The position numbers were made by a program, and so were the translations under genes. This document shows positions 42,252 to 55,806 of a stretch of 64,000 bases of DNA, one piece after another (position 1 is the first letter of the stretch; each line of letters opens with the position of its first letter). Location: assembly GCA_030544215.1 (NCBI GenBank), contig JARZZO010000012.1, positions 41,889,194 to 41,953,193 on the forward strand, in the 5' to 3' direction. The notes below the pieces were generated by a model, which did not search any database, was not told the origin of the DNA, and worked only from the letters and a program-made list of their open reading frames with translations. Source of the stretch: Zantedeschia hybrid cultivar (Eukaryota; Streptophyta; Magnoliopsida; Alismatales; Araceae).

Positions 42252-44447
42252 TGTAACGACCCGCCACCCTATAATCGGGGATCCGATTACTAAATGGGTA
42301 CCAAATCATTAATTTAGAACCAAACCAAGATCTAGATAAGTCTGAGAAATAAATAATTAACTAAGCTAAACATTCACAACGCATTGAAATAGAAAGGAAG
42401 TGCAAAAATTTAAAAGTTATTACAATGAGATACGACACAGCAAATAACTACATACTCTAACTGAAAAGAAATAATTAAGCGTACAGGTCAGAAAGTAAAA
42501 TAACAACTACATCGGGGCATACCCAGGAACAACAGCTGCTGGCGCGCAACTCAAAGCAGTACTCTCCTCGGTAAGCCTGCCTGGAACCCTCACATGAAAA
42601 CCGCAGGGGTGAGTCTCAACGAAAAGACTCAGTAGGGATCCTTCGATCCCCACTGCCCACACGCACGCCCACGAGTGCAGAAACGCAACTAAAGGTGAAG
42701 TAAGCAAGTAAAGCAGTAATTACTACTCCTAAATCTCGATATAAATCACATGCATTCGAAACATAACATGCATATCTCTAAAACCAATCTACCAGGGAGC
42801 CTACAACCAACGTCTCGGCAAAACACGTCAACCACGCAAACGAAAGTGGGAAACACTGACCCGCTGAGACCAAACAGTAACCCCTCGGATAGTGAGCTAA
42901 CTACTCCGGCCCAACTAGCTCAGGTGGTTACTCCTTCGCCTAGCACGAGTGACACTTCACAGGTACCTCTCCGACACCGGTACTAGCTAACCCCGGGGTT
43001 CACTAGGTGACCCTCTCTCACTAGGCGTCACCCCGCCACTGCTCCCACCGGCGTTGTGTCCCTCCCACACCGACATAGGGTGTCAAGCGCTACAACTATC
43101 ACTCTAGGTCCACAGTAGCACAAAACACAGCACAGTGCGATCAGTCACGTGAAAAGTCCACAGTCGTACAAAACACAATGTAGTACGATCCGGTCACAAG
43201 GAACCCATCATCGTCGAATATATATGAAGCATGCATTAACCGAATTATCTAACAGTGTAAACACATATTAATATCATGAATTAATGTGGTTCTGTCTTGA
43301 ATCGCGTTGCCCAACGCCGACGCCATTCAAGCCTCCTAAACTGGTTCATGAAATCTTGGCCTCAAAATATGGCCGAAAAAGGCGTCGCCATAGGTAGCCG
43401 TCTATTTAAAACGCGTCGCTGTCCTTGGACGCCATTCACAATAGAAGTCCCCTTCTGACAGAAGCCGTTATCGAGATGATTTCTGCCTAAATGGCGTCGT
43501 GCTGGCCTGTCGCCATTCTGAATGGCGTCGTCCTAGCACGACGTCATTTAGTGCCAGAAACCAGGTTCCTACACCTCGACCCGAGGGCCCCCTTTAACCC
43601 CAAATTTGCCCTAAAAACACCCAAGAAGGGGAAAACGAAGAGAGAACCAACTCATCACATGAAAACCCACGAATCCACATTCATAGAAACCACCTTATCC
43701 ATCATGAAGGTCCCTAAACATGCTTATTCTACCCAAAAATCCCATGCACGCATCATGCTTCAAAGTGGGAAAACATGGTTTTTAAATGAAACACTACGGG
43801 AATCGTCACCCTACCGGTTGCTCGAACTCCTCCAAGCTCCAAGCTGTCAACCCGTCTCGCCCCCACGCCGCCGCCGGTACCGCCGAGGACGTCGTTACTC
43901 CACCAGGACGTCGGCCGCCGTCCGGAGAGAAAACGCCACGGAGGAGGTGGTGGTGGTAGTGGTGGGAGTTAGGAGGTCGATGGAGTGGAGGGAGAGATGA
44001 AATGGTGGGAGGACAAGAAGGAGGGGGAAGAGAGATCGCCGGAGCCGCCGGGGAAAAGAGGAAAGAGAGAAGGGAGGAGGAAATGAGGGAAAGGGAGGAG
44101 GGTTCGCGGGGTCAACCAGAAGCTGGGTAAAACACATCGTGCACTCCCAACGTCTTTCAGATGACAAGACCGGGCCGTACACTGACAAGTCAGGGTCGTA
44201 TTCTGAAAGGCGTCGTACATCCAAGATGCCATTCAGACGATATGACCGGGGCCGTACTATCGCGACCCAAGGCCAGCCCACGTGGCACAGCCTAAAACGC
44301 GTCTACATTGCTAGACACCGTTTAAACCGAGTCGAGCCTGGCTCGACGCGAAACAGAACAAAGTCCCAACCCCATCAGGGCCTGATCTATGGGATCCGAC
44401 CCCAGAAACTGACCTGGTAACCGGATCCGAAAGCCTCAATCCTTACA
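42252..44447 (-). mobile_element. 3' LTR of gypsy element A3 (2196 bp)
   Basis: TGTAACGACCC...CCTTACA followed by a pyrimidine run (minus-strand purine tract, 44448-44462). Left flank AAAGG. The partner LTR is at 51866-54044 and is a few percent different. Palindrome modules are present near 43300-43560 and 44130-44350, more degraded than in the solo LTRs. Confidence 0.92.
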
Positions 44448-44462
44448 TTCTCCCCCCCTTAA
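44448..44462 (-). promoter_or_regulatory. Polypurine tract of gypsy A3
   Basis: Purine-rich on -, abutting the 3' LTR start, as in A1. Confidence 0.85.
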
Positions 44463-44536
44463 AAGAATTTCGTCCCCGAAATTGCCTGCTACAATTAACG
44501 AGGTTGAAACATAAGGATACAAGTTCACAAGAAGAC

Positions 44537-45212
44537 TTACGAGAAAAGGTAGGGAAACTGCTCCCGCATCTCATCCTCGCACTCCCAGGTTGCCTTGCCC
44601 CCGGAGCGATACTTCCAAATCACCTTAACCAGAGGTACAACCTTGTTCCGAAGGACCTGTTCCCTGCAATCCTCAATACATACTGGAAACTCTGGAAATG
44701 ACAAGTCCTCAGCGACCTCCAACTCTGAAAAATCTAAAACATGGGATGGATCATGAACATATCTCCTCAACAAAGAAACATGGAACACATCGTGCACCCC
44801 TGCAAGATTTGGCGGCAAGGCTAGCTGATACGCCGTTTCCCCAATTCGAGCAAGAATGGGAAAAGGCCCAATATATCGTGGACTCAGCTTACCTCGCTTT
44901 CCGAATCTCATCACACCCTTAGAAGGTGAGACTCAGAGAAACACGTGGTCCCCAACCTCAAACTCAAGCGGTCTCCTACGGATGTCTGCATAACTCTTTT
45001 GTCTGCTCTGAGCTGCAATCAATTTCTGCTGTACTACTCTGGCAACCTCAGCACACTGTTGTACTAACTCTGGTCCTGCTATCTGCCTCTCGCCAATCTC
45101 AGACCAACTCACAGGGGATCGACACGGTCGCCCATACAATGCCTCGTAAGGCGCCATGCCGATACTAGAGTGATAACTGTTGTTGTAGGCAAACTCTACT
45201 GTAGACAAGTGC
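44537..45212 (-). pseudogene. A3 integrase C-terminus and chromodomain-like tail
   Basis: The 3' end of pol: STVEFAYNNSYHSSIGMAPYEALYGRPCRSP, then the YIGPFPI module and a tail ending EMREQFPYLFS. A TGA at 44933 interrupts it where A1 has arginine. The 5' side is separated from the rest of pol by the solo LTR at 45213; the target duplication AGTGC falls inside the codons. Confidence 0.9.
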
Positions 45213-47918
45213 TGTAAGGACTGAGGTTTCGGGTTCAGTATTCGGGTTGGTTTCGGGTCGGATCCCCTGATTTGGACCCTAAGGGGGTCTTGAGAGTTTT
45301 CTTTGAATGACGTCTGCCCTCCACGATGCCTTTCAAACGGCGTCTTGCTGGGTGAACGCCATTTAGGTTTGTTGCTGTTGTGCTACGTGGGCGAGTTTCG
45401 GGCCGCGAGAGTACAGCCCCTGTCTTGTCGTCTGAACAGCGTCCATGATGGACGACGCCATTCAGACTGCGACCCTGCGATGTCAGTGTACGGTACCGGT
45501 CTTGTCGTCTGAACGGCGTCTGTGGTGAGCGACGCGTTTCAGAGCGCTGTCAGTACGGCCCGTCCTGTCATCTGATAGGCGTCTGCCTCGCACGATGCGA
45601 TTTACCCTGTTTCGGATTGACCCCGCGAGCCTTCCCTTCTTTCCCTCATTCTCACCCTCTCACTCTCTCTCCTCGCCCTCTCCACCCTCCGAACCCTCCT
45701 TCCCTTCCCTTTTCCTCTCTTCCTCTTCCACCACTCCACTACCTCTCTACCTCTCACCACTACCACCACCACTTCCTTCGCGGCGTTCCATTCTCCGGAT
45801 GGGGGCCGAAGTTCCGGCGGAGTGGAGACGTCCTCAGGGTACCGGCGGCGGTCTGCGGTGCAACGGTTTGGCGGCGCGGAGCCAGGAGGAGTTCAAAAGA
45901 TCGGTAGGGGGACGAATCTTGCATGGATTATGGTTATCTTGCCCATGATTTCCATGGTGAAGCATGATGTGTTTGGGGTAGAATGAGCATGTTAAGAGGG
46001 TTCTCTTAGTGGAATGGCCGTGTTTATGAACGTGGATTTGTGGGTTGCACATGGTAGTTCTGTTTCCCCTTCTTCCTCTTCTATTTTGGTGTGTTTTTGG
46101 GGTGTTTGGGGTGGAAAGAGGGACCTTCGGGTAGAGCTGCGGAACCAGGTTTCTAGTGCTAAATGACGTCGCGCCTGGACGACGCCATTTAGAGTGGCGA
46201 CGGGCCAGCACGACGCCATTTAGGCAGAAATCGCCCTGTTTGAGGTTCTGTCAGTTTGGGGTTCTGGCGCTAAATGACGTCGCGCCTGGACGACGCCATT
46301 TAGAATGGTGACGGGCCAACACGACGCCATTTAGGCAGAAATCACCCCGATTGAGGTTTCTGCAGGTTTTGGGTTCTGTTGTGAATGGCGTTTAAGGACA
46401 GTGACGCCTTTCTAAAAGGCGGCTTCCCAAGACGACGCGTTTTAAGCCATAATCTGAGGCCGGGTTTAAATGAACCAGTTTGGGAGGCTTGAATGGCGTC
46501 GGCCACGGGCGACGCGATTCAAGGCAGAATCATATTAACTCTTGTTATTAATATGTGTTTCACTGTTAGATCGTTCAATAAATGCTTGCTTTGAGTTGTA
46601 CATCAAGGCTGGGGATTTCTGTGTGAGTGGAATTATATCATGTGTGTGTGCTTATGCGATCGTGGAATTGGAACAGCTGTGGTTTACGTTTGTCACCTTA
46701 TGCCAAAGTGGGAGGGCCTTGGTGTCTGTGAGGCATTGTTGCCGTACCGGTGGGGAAGGGGTACATGTTGTGTTTTCACCTATAGCTGAGGAAAACAGAA
46801 CCACCTTGAGCCCGTCGGGCCGGAGTAGCCAGTGCGCTATCCGAGGGGTTGTTGTTTGGTCTCAGCGGGTCGGGGTTTTCCTGTTTGTCGTGGCAGCTTT
46901 CGGCGCGTTTCTTGCTGTGGAGCTGGGTGTGGTACTGTTAGAGTTGTTTTACCCCTTTAGCCACTGGGCCTGATGTGACCTGTGATATCAAGGTTGCGAG
47001 TGGTACCCTTCGCCCTTTGGCCTGATGCAGCCCGGGAGGTTAGGGTTGTGGGTAGTCCCTATAGCTTCGGCTTGACGGGGGTTTCGCCGGTCCCCAGGGC
47101 CCTCCTGAAGCGCCGAGGCCTGGCGTGGAGGAAGTCCGGTCGTTAGGATAGTAGTCTAGACTGCTTGTGTGCACACGTAGCTGGACAGTGGTGGTTCACT
47201 GGTCCCAGTTAGTCCTAGCTTGTCTTACTGCCTCACCCTACGGTGCCCGAAACACTGTAGGGGCGGACAGGCGTGAGTGTTGGTGGTGTTGTGAGGCGAC
47301 GTTTGTCTGCGGTTGACAGTGTGGTTTGGTCGCTTAGTTGGACCCTTGGTTATGAGTTGTGGCATTATGTTGGGTTATTCGGATTACTTAGAACTGTGCC
47401 TGCCGCATTGCTTGTGCGTACGTTTCATATCAGGTTTTGGGAGCTGTGTTTACTGCTTTATTTAAATTGCCATCTTTCTGTATTATTACACTTGTGGGCG
47501 TGTGAGTGGGAGGCGGGGATCGGATGATCCCTACTGAGCCCAATTCTGGTGTGGCTTACTCCCTGCGGTTTCAGGTGTGGACCTCGTGGCGTGTGGTGGC
47601 GTGTGGTGTCTCCTTGGTGTGCGGACCAGCAGCTATCTCAGTTCCGGGGTATGCCCCGATGTTGTTGTACTTTGCTTCTGCCTGTACTTATTTAATTTGT
47701 TGGACCATGAAATTATTGTTGGACTGTATACGGACATTGTTATTTTACTTCCTGCGCGCTTGTAATCTCTTTGTAGTCCGTGTGATTGTTATATTTAGCC
47801 TTGTTTAACGCTTACTCCTCCAAATGCGTTGTGTGAGATTCGGGTGTGAACCCGCAGTTAATGGTCCGACATCCATTTAGTAATCGGATTCCCGATTATA
47901 GGATGGCGGGTCGTTACA
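45213..47918 (+). mobile_element. Solo gypsy LTR, family B (2706 bp), in A3 integrase
   Basis: TGTAAGGACTGAGG...GGGTCGTTACA, with identical AGTGC at 45208-45212 and 47919-47923. Close to the solo LTR at 25074-27789 in length and sequence. It inserted opposite to A3 and later lost its body by LTR recombination. Palindrome modules occur near 45308-45603 and 46150-46525. Confidence 0.95.
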
Positions 47919-50216
47919 AGTGCTGCTCCCAAGAACCTTCCCAGTCTAGGCAACATGCCCTGAGCATATCCTCCAAAGTCTGAATGGTCCTCTCCGACTG
48001 CCCATCAGTCTCAGGATGATAGGCCGAGCTGAAGGCCAACTGCATGCCCAAGGCCTTCTGAAAACTCTTCCATAACCTAGAAGTAAATCTCGGATCCCAG
48101 TCTGATACGATGGATAAGGGTACCCCGTGCAGAGAGATAATCCGATCCACCAACAGCTTAGCCAACTTACCGACTGACCAGTCCTTCCTAATAGCCAGAA
48201 AGTGTGCTGACTTGGTCAATCGATCAACAATGACCCAGATCGCGTCTCTTCTGCCAAGAGATACAGGTAATCCCATCACGAAGTCCATAGTCACATGCTC
48301 CCATTTCCATTCCGGGATCGGCAAAGGCTGCAACAACCCTCCTGGTCTCTGATGTTCAGCCTTAACCTGCTGACAAGTCATGCATCTAGCCACATACTCA
48401 GCCACATCCTTCTTCATACCAGGCCACCAAAAGTGCCTCCTCAAACAATGATACATCTTAGTCGTTCCGGGATGCACTGCATATCTAGAACGGTGCGCCG
48501 CATCCAGGACACTCCTGCGCACGTCCTCCTCAGTCGGATAATAGAGTCTGCCTCTAAACCTGACTATACCATCATCCCACAATTCCACCTCTGGTTTCTA
48601 GAGAATCTGCGGTAATTCTATATCTGCCCTCTGAGCCTCAATCACAGCATGGTACACTGCTGGCCTCACCGTTAAGCTGACCAACACGGCTCTATCAGCC
48701 TCCCGTGGAATCCGAAAGGAAGATTCCACAACCTGCTCAAATAACCTCCATTCTCGAACCATGAGATATGACACGACTGTCTTTCGACTCAAGGCGTCTG
48801 CCACCACATTTGCCTTGCCCGGATGATAAGAAAGGTCGAGGTCATAATCCTTGATGAATTCCATCCACCTGCGCTGCCTCAAATTCAAATCCCTCTGTGT
48901 AAATACATACTTCAGACTCTTGTGATCGGTAAAAACCTGAAATTTCTCTCCATACACATAATGCCACCAGATCTTTAGTGCAAATACCACAGCTGCTAAC
49001 TCTAAGTCATGGGTGGGATAGTTCTCCTCATGCTTCTTTAGTTGTCTAGAAACATAGGCCACGACCCTACCATGCTGCATCAGAACTGCACCCAAACCTC
49101 GACGTGATGCATCTGAATAAACCACAAATCCACCTGAACCTGATGGAAGCACCAACACTGGAGCCGAAGTGAGGCGAGTCTTCAACTTAATGAAACTCCG
49201 CTCACACTCCTCGGTCCACACGAAACGAACTCCCTTACGAGTCAACCTCGACAAGGGGGCCGCTATCGAAGAGAAACCCTGAACAAACTGCCTGTAATAA
49301 CCTGCTAGCCCCAAGAAGCTCCTGATCTCAGTTACTATTGTTGACCTGCTCCAATCCATTACTGCCTCAATCTTAGCTGGGTCCACTACAATGCCATCGC
49401 CAGAGATGACATGCCCCAAGAAGTGCACCTTGTCTAACCAGAATTCACACTTGCTAAACTTGGCATAGAGTTGGTGCTCTCTCAGAACTTGCAACACCAT
49501 CCGAAGATGTGTGGCATGCTCTTCCTCAGAAGAAGAGTATATCAGAATATCATCTACAAATACCACCACAAACTGATCCAGATAGGCCCTGAAGACCCGA
49601 TTCATCAAATCCATAAAAGCTGCCGGAGCATTGGTCAAACCAAAAGGCATAACCAAAAACTCATAATGCCCACACAAATCCTCATCTGATAATATCCTGA
49701 TCTCAAGTCAATATTCGAAAACACCCTCGCAGACTGCAGCTGATCCATCAGATCATCGATCCTCGAAAGTGGGTTCTTGTTCTTTATCGTCACCTGGTTC
49801 AACTGTCTATAATCAATGCACAACCTTAGAGAACCATCCTTCTTCCTGACAAATAGAACTGGAGCGCCCCACGGAGAAGTACTGGGACGAATGAAACCCT
49901 TATCCAGCAATTCCTGCAATTGTGTCTTCAACTCAGCGAGTTCGGCTGGTGCCATCCGATACGGGACCTTAGACAGGGGTGCCGTACCCGGTGCAAGCTC
50001 AATAGTAAACTCAACCTCTCGCTGAGGAGGAAGGCCAGGCAACTCCTCAGGAAACACATCCACATAGTCCCACACTACAGGCACCTCCCGAGGGCTGGGA
50101 CTACCACTAACATTAGCTAGAACAACAGAGGCAAGAAAGGCCTCACAACCACCAACAAGTAACCTCTGGGCCCTAAAGGCAGAAATAAGAATACCTCGAG
50201 AAGAGAGCCTAATACC
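47919..50216 (-). pseudogene. A3 pol: RT, RNase H, integrase core
   Basis: Integrase core 48588-47919 (zinc region, MDFVMGLP, SDWDPRF, ETDGQSERT), RNase H and RT 49677-48598 (FVDDILIYS), RT start 50084-49635 (RPSTSPWGAPVLFVRKKDGSLRLCIDYRQLNQ). Damage: TAG at 48598, where A1 has glutamine, and a deletion of about 37 nt near 49680 that removes the segment after YYQMRI and shifts the frame. The solo LTR separates it from its 3' end. Confidence 0.92.
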
Positions 50217-51706
50217 TTAGAAGTAGAAGGTCGGGATGTCCGGAATACAGAAGCGCACCCTCTTCCTGTGGCAGTCCACCTCAGCATAACAAGCCTCCAA
50301 CCAGTCCATGCCCAAGATGACATCAAAGTCACGAATGGCAAGCACAACTAACTGGGTAGGTAACTCATGGCCCTCAATGGTTAAGGGAACGTCACTCAAA
50401 CAGTTATAAGACAACAAGAAATCCCCAGAAGGAACCTCTACCATCAGTCCATCAGATATCTCATCAACGGGTGCAGAAAGAACATCTACGAACTGCTCAG
50501 AAATGAAAGAATGCGAAGCACCCGAATCAATCAACACATGAGCAGAGTTCCCAAGGACAGAAAGTGTACCTTCCACCAAGTTGGATGCGCGAGCCTCCTT
50601 CCTGGTGATAGCTAGAATTCTCCCCTGAGTCCTCAGCTTCTTCTGATCACCTGGTCCCTGCCCCTGACCACGCCCCTGCGGGCAAAACCTCGCCAAATGG
50701 CCCTGCTGGCCACAAGTGTAGCACCTCCCAGAAAAAGCAGGACACTCAGTCCCACCGTGAGTGCCACCGCAATGCCGATAGGCTGCCGGAAGTCTCTGAG
50801 TTGACTCCTGCTGCGCACTGGACACTGACTGACTCTGCTGGCTCTGCATCGGTCTGCTGCTACCGCTACTGCTGCCACTGCCTCGAAAGAACCTCCTGAA
50901 CCTGGAGCCGAGTGAAGACGATCCTGATCCGGACGAAGGTGCTGCTGCTGCGGCCTTCCCCCTGCCACGAACTGGCCCCTGAGTAATCAGTCCCCTCTCC
51001 CGGGCTGACTGATCTTGCTGTGCCTCTACAGCCGCAACACACCTAACCGCCGATGCCAAATCTGTACAACAGTGAGATGCCACAAAACTCTTTAGACTGG
51101 ACCTCAGTCCATCCACAAACCTCTCAGTCCGACGCTCCTCGTCTCCTAAGATAAAAGGCACAAATCTTCCAAGTGAAACAAACTTCGTCTGGTACTCAAG
51201 CACTGTCATGCTTCCTTGGGTCAGCTCCATAAATTCCCTCTCCTTGGCCCTCTGAACATGCCTAGGGAAATAATGTGCATTGAATTCCTTCACAAAAGTC
51301 TCCCATGGAATCTCCCTGAGACTTCTATCCGCATAAGACAAACTCTTCAGAGTGGTCCACCAGTCTAGGCGTCATCTTTTAACATGAAGGTACCCAACGG
51401 AGTCATCTCAACCGCCGCACAATCCATAGTGTCAAAAGTCTTCTCCATCTCCCTCAACCAATGAATAGCCTCATCAGGGTCGGGACGACCAGTGAAATGA
51501 GGTGGCCTCAGCTTCAAGAATTTCTCTAGGGTAGTCGAAGACCCTCTCCGAATACTGGAACTCTCACTAGGGTCTTGGGTCTGGTATCTAGCCATCGTGT
51601 CCATCATAGCCTCCATGAAATGCTCCACACTCGGCCTACCGGCCTCAGATCAACTAGGGACATCTCCCCGCTCTCTAATGACTGGCATCCTCTTCCTAGG
51701 AGCCAT
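50217..51706 (-). pseudogene. A3 gag and aspartic protease
   Basis: Starts at ATG 51706 (MAPRKRMPV). Gag core includes LKLRPPHFTGRPDPDEAIHWL and SLREIPWETFVKEF; a zinc knuckle CYTCGQQGHLARFC follows, then the protease motif LIDSGASHSFIS, then LGMDWLEAC. Breaks: TGA near 51653, a one-base deletion near 51373 that creates TAG, and TAA at 50217 joining in frame to pol. Without these, gag-pol would form one reading frame, as is usual for chromoviruses. Confidence 0.9.
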
Positions 51707-51856
51707 CTAATCGCCTATAATCACAAAATCAAGAAGTTCTAATTAGAAACCTAAAACCTAAAACCTATACTACCGTCGTGTCTGTACGGGATAATGTAAC
51801 TATTTGATGGAGTTACAACATTTAACCTAGTTATTCATTTATTTGCCAAACCGAAT

Positions 51857-51865
51857 GCTCTGATA
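51857..51865 (-). promoter_or_regulatory. Truncated PBS of gypsy A3
   Basis: On + GCTCTGATA, the inner part of a tRNA-iMet PBS, runs directly into ACCGCCACCC of the LTR. About 14 bp (rest of the PBS, spacer and LTR tip) are missing compared with the intact junction at 56971-56995; ACC at the junction could be microhomology. Confidence 0.8.
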
Positions 51866-54044
51866 ACCGCCACCCTATAATTGGGGATCCGATTACTAAA
51901 TGGGTACCAAATCATTAATTTAGAACCAAACCAGGATCTAGATAAGTCTGGGAAATAAATAATTAACTAAGCTAAACATTCACATCGCATTGAAATAGAA
52001 AGGAAGTGCAAGAATTTAAAAGTTATTACAATGCGATACGACACAGCAAATAATTACATACTCCAACTGAAAAGAAATAATTAAGCATATAGGTCAGAAA
52101 GTAAAATAACAACTACATCGGGGCATACCCCGGAACAACAGCCGTTGGCGCGCAACTCGAAGCAGTACTCTCCTCGCTAAGCCTGCCTGGAACCCTCACC
52201 TGAAAACTGCAGGGGTGAGTCTCAACGAAAAGACTCAGTAGGGATCCTTCGATTCCCACTGCCCACACGCACGCCCATGAGTGCAGAAATGCAACTAAAG
52301 GTGAAGTAAGCAAGTAAAGCAGTAATTACTACTCCTAAATCTCGATATAAATCACATGCTTTCGAAACATAACATGCATATCTCTAAAACCAATCTACCA
52401 GGGAGCCTACAACCAACGTCTCGGCAAAACACGTCAACCACACAAACGAAAGTGCCGACCCGCTGAGACCAAACAGTAACCCCTCGGATAGCTCGCTAGC
52501 TACTCCGGCCCAACTGGCTCAGGTGGTTACTCCTTCCCCCAGCACGAGTGACACTTCACAGGTACCTCTCCGACACCGGTACTAGCTAACCGCGGGGTTC
52601 ACCAGGTGACCCACTCTCACTAGGCGTCACCCCGCCACTGCTCCCACCGGCATTGTGTCCCTCCCACACCGACACAAGGTGTCAAGCGCTACAACTGTCA
52701 CTCTAGGTCCACAGTAGCACAAAACACAGCACAGTGCGATCAGTCACGTGAAAAGTCCACGGACGCACGAAACACAATGTAGTACGATCCGGTCACAAGG
52801 AACCCATCATCGTCGAATATATATGAAGCATGCATTAACCGAACTATCTAACAGTGTAAACACATATTAATATCATGAATTAATGTGGTTCTGTCTTGAA
52901 TCGCGTCGCCCAACGCCGACGCCATTCAAGCCTCCTAAATTGGTTCATGAAATCTCGGCCTCAGAATATGGCCTAAAAAGGCGCCGCCATAGGTAGCCGC
53001 CTATTTAAAACGCGTCGCTGTCCTTGGACGCCATTCACAATAGAAGTCCCCTTCTGACAGAAGCCGTTATCGGGATGATTTCTGCCTAAATGGCGTCGTG
53101 TTGGCCCGTCGCCATTTTGAATGGCGTCGTCCTAGCACGACATCATTTAGTGCCAGAAACCAGGTTCCTGCACCTCGACCCGAGGGCCCCCTTTAACCCC
53201 AAATTCGCCCTAAAAACACCCAAGAAGGGGAAAACGAAGAGAGAACCAACCCATCACATGAAAACCCATGAATCCACATTCATAAAAACCACCCTATCCA
53301 TCATGAAGGTCCCTAAACATGCTTATTCTACCCACAAATCCCATGCACGCATCATGCTTCAAAGCAGGAAAACATGATTTTTAAATGAAACACTACGGGA
53401 ATCGTCACCCTACCGGTTGCTCGAACTCCTCCAAGCTCCAAGCCGCCAACCAGTCTCGCCCCCACGCCGCCGCCGGTACCGCCGAGGACGTCGTTACTCC
53501 ACCAGGACGTCGGCCGCCGTCCGGAGAGAAAACGCCACGGAGGAGGTGGTGGTGGTAGTGGTGGGAGTTAGGAGGTCGATGGAGTGGAGGGAGAAATGAA
53601 ATGGTGGGAGGACAAGAAGGAGGGGGAATAGAGATCGCCGGAGCCGCCGGGGAAAAGAGGAAAGCGAGAAGGGAGGAGGAAATGAGGGAAAGGAAGGAGG
53701 GTTCGCGGGGTCAACCAGAAGCTGGGTAAAATGCGTCGTGCACTACCGGGCCATACACTGACAAGTCAGGGTCGTATTCTGAAAGGCGTCGTCCATCCAA
53801 GACGCCATTCAGACGATATGACCGGGGCCGTACTCTCGCGACCCAAGGTCAGCCCACGTGGCGCCCACGTGGCGCCCACGTGGCACAGCCTAAAACGTGT
53901 CTACATTGCTGGACGCTGTTTAAACCGCGTCTCGCAGGTTCGACGCAAAATAGAACAGAGTCCCAGCCCCATCAAGGCCTGATCTACGGGATCTGACCCC
54001 GAAAACTGACCTGGTAACCGGATCCGAAAGCCTCAATCCTTACA
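51866..54044 (-). mobile_element. Gypsy LTR shared by A3 (5') and the next element (3')
   Basis: Its left side adjoins the A3 PBS, so it is the 5' LTR of A3. Its right side adjoins another polypurine tract (54045-54059) and pol 3' end, so it is also the 3' LTR of a second minus-strand element. An LTR-body-LTR-body-LTR array of this kind points to recombination between elements. Confidence 0.9.
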
Positions 54045-54059
54045 TTCTCCCCCCCTTAA
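54045..54059 (-). promoter_or_regulatory. Polypurine tract of the second gypsy body
   Basis: Same purine tract as in A1 and A3, abutting the shared LTR. Confidence 0.82.
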
Positions 54060-54133
54060 AAGAATTTCGTCCCCGAAATTGCTTGCTACAATTAACGAGG
54101 TTGAAACATAAGGATACAAGTTCACAAGAAGAC

Positions 54134-55467
54134 TTACGAGAAAAGGTAGGGAAACTGCTCCTGCATCTCATCCTCGCGCTCCCAGGTTGCCTCGCCCCGT
54201 AGTGATACTGCCAAATCACCTTAACCAGAGGTACAACCTTGTTCCGAAGGACCTGTTCCCTGCGATCCTCAATATGTACTGGAAACTCTGGAAAGGACAA
54301 GTCCTCAGCGACCACCAACTCTGAAAAATCTAAAACATGGGATGGATCCTGAACATATCTCCTCAACAAAGAAACATGGAACACATCGTGCACCCCTGCA
54401 AGATTGGGCGGCAAGGCTAGCTGATACGCCGTTTTCCCAGTTCGAGCAAGAATGGGAAAAGGCCCAATATATCACGGACTCAACTTACCTCGCTTTCTGA
54501 ATCTCATCACACCCTTGGAAGGTGAGACTCGGAGAAACACATGGTCCCCAACCTCAAACTAAAGCGGTCTTCTACAAATGTCTGCATAACTCTTCTGTCT
54601 GCTTCGAGCTGCAATTAATTTATGTTGTATCACTCTGGCAACTTCAACACACTGCTGTACCAACTCTGGTCCTGCTATCTGCCTCTCGCCAATCTCAGAC
54701 CAATTCACAGAGGATCGACACGGCCGTCCGTACAATGCCTAATAAGGCGCCATGCCGATACTAGAATGGTAACTGTCGTTGTAAGCAAACTTCACTATAG
54801 ACAAATGCTGCTCCCAAGAACTTCCCCAGTCTAGGCAACATGCCCTGAGCATATCCTCCAGAATCTGAATGGTCCTCTCCGGCTACCCATCAGTCTCGGG
54901 ATGATAGGCCGAGCTGAAGGCTAACTGCGTGCCCAAGGCCTTCCGAAAACTCTTCCATAACCTAGAAATAAATCTCGAATCCCAGTCTGACACGATGGAT
55001 AAGGGCACCTCATGCAGAGAGACGATCCGATCCACAAACAGCTTAGCCAACTTACCGACTAACAGTCCTTCCTAATAGCCAGGAAGTGTGCCGGCTTGGT
55101 CAATCAATCAATAATGACCCAGATCACGTCCCTTCTGCCTGGGGATACAGGTAATCCCATCACAGAGTCCATAGTAACATGCTCCCATTTCCATTCTGGG
55201 ATCGGCAAAGGCTACAACAACCCTCCTGGTCTCTGATGTTCTGCCTTAACCTGCTGACAAGTCATGCACCTAGCCACATAATCAGTCACATCCTTCTTCA
55301 CACCAGGCCACCAAAAGTGCCTCCTCAAACAATAATACATCTTAGTCGTTCCGGGATGCACTGCATATCTAGAACGGTGCGCCTCATCAAGGACACTCCT
55401 GCGCACGTCCTTCTCGGTTGGAACATAAAGTCTGCCTCAAAACCTGACTATACCATCGTCCCACAAT
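54134..55467 (-). pseudogene. Degraded gypsy integrase and tail (B4)
   Basis: Homologous to A1 from the integrase zinc region (55406-55212: HRSRYAVHPGTTKMY, CMTCQQVK) to the tail. Many defects: a stop replaces glutamine in the DGQSER motif near 54886, stops replace glutamate near 54739, and there is a frameshift near 54197. Homology ends abruptly near 55467, before RNase H and RT. Confidence 0.85.
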
Positions 55468-55806
55468 TACACGCCGATAACACAAATCACATCAATCACC
55501 CTCACCGATCACACTCTTACACGGGGCTCTACACAACCGGTCAATCAAATCAATACTAAGCTAACTATGTTCCATAATTCTGCCAAAACTGATAGACTGA
55601 AATAACCATACATTAACCTTACAAGGCACATATTACAAAACTGATTCTCCACCATGTCCAAAATACATAAAGAGTGCCATAGGAGTTCACAACTACTACC
55701 TAATAAGACAAGATAAAAGTGCTCGCCTAGCCCGACATCTCAGACCTCTACTAAGAGAACACACAACACCACTCTAGGTCCCGGGCTCCTACTGACCACT
55801 CAGCTC
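55468..55806. other. Non-coding stretch between gag and integrase remnants of B4
   Basis: No frame or family similarity recognised on either strand. It replaces protease, RT and RNase H, so B4 is either deleted or a gag-only non-autonomous element. Confidence 0.5.
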
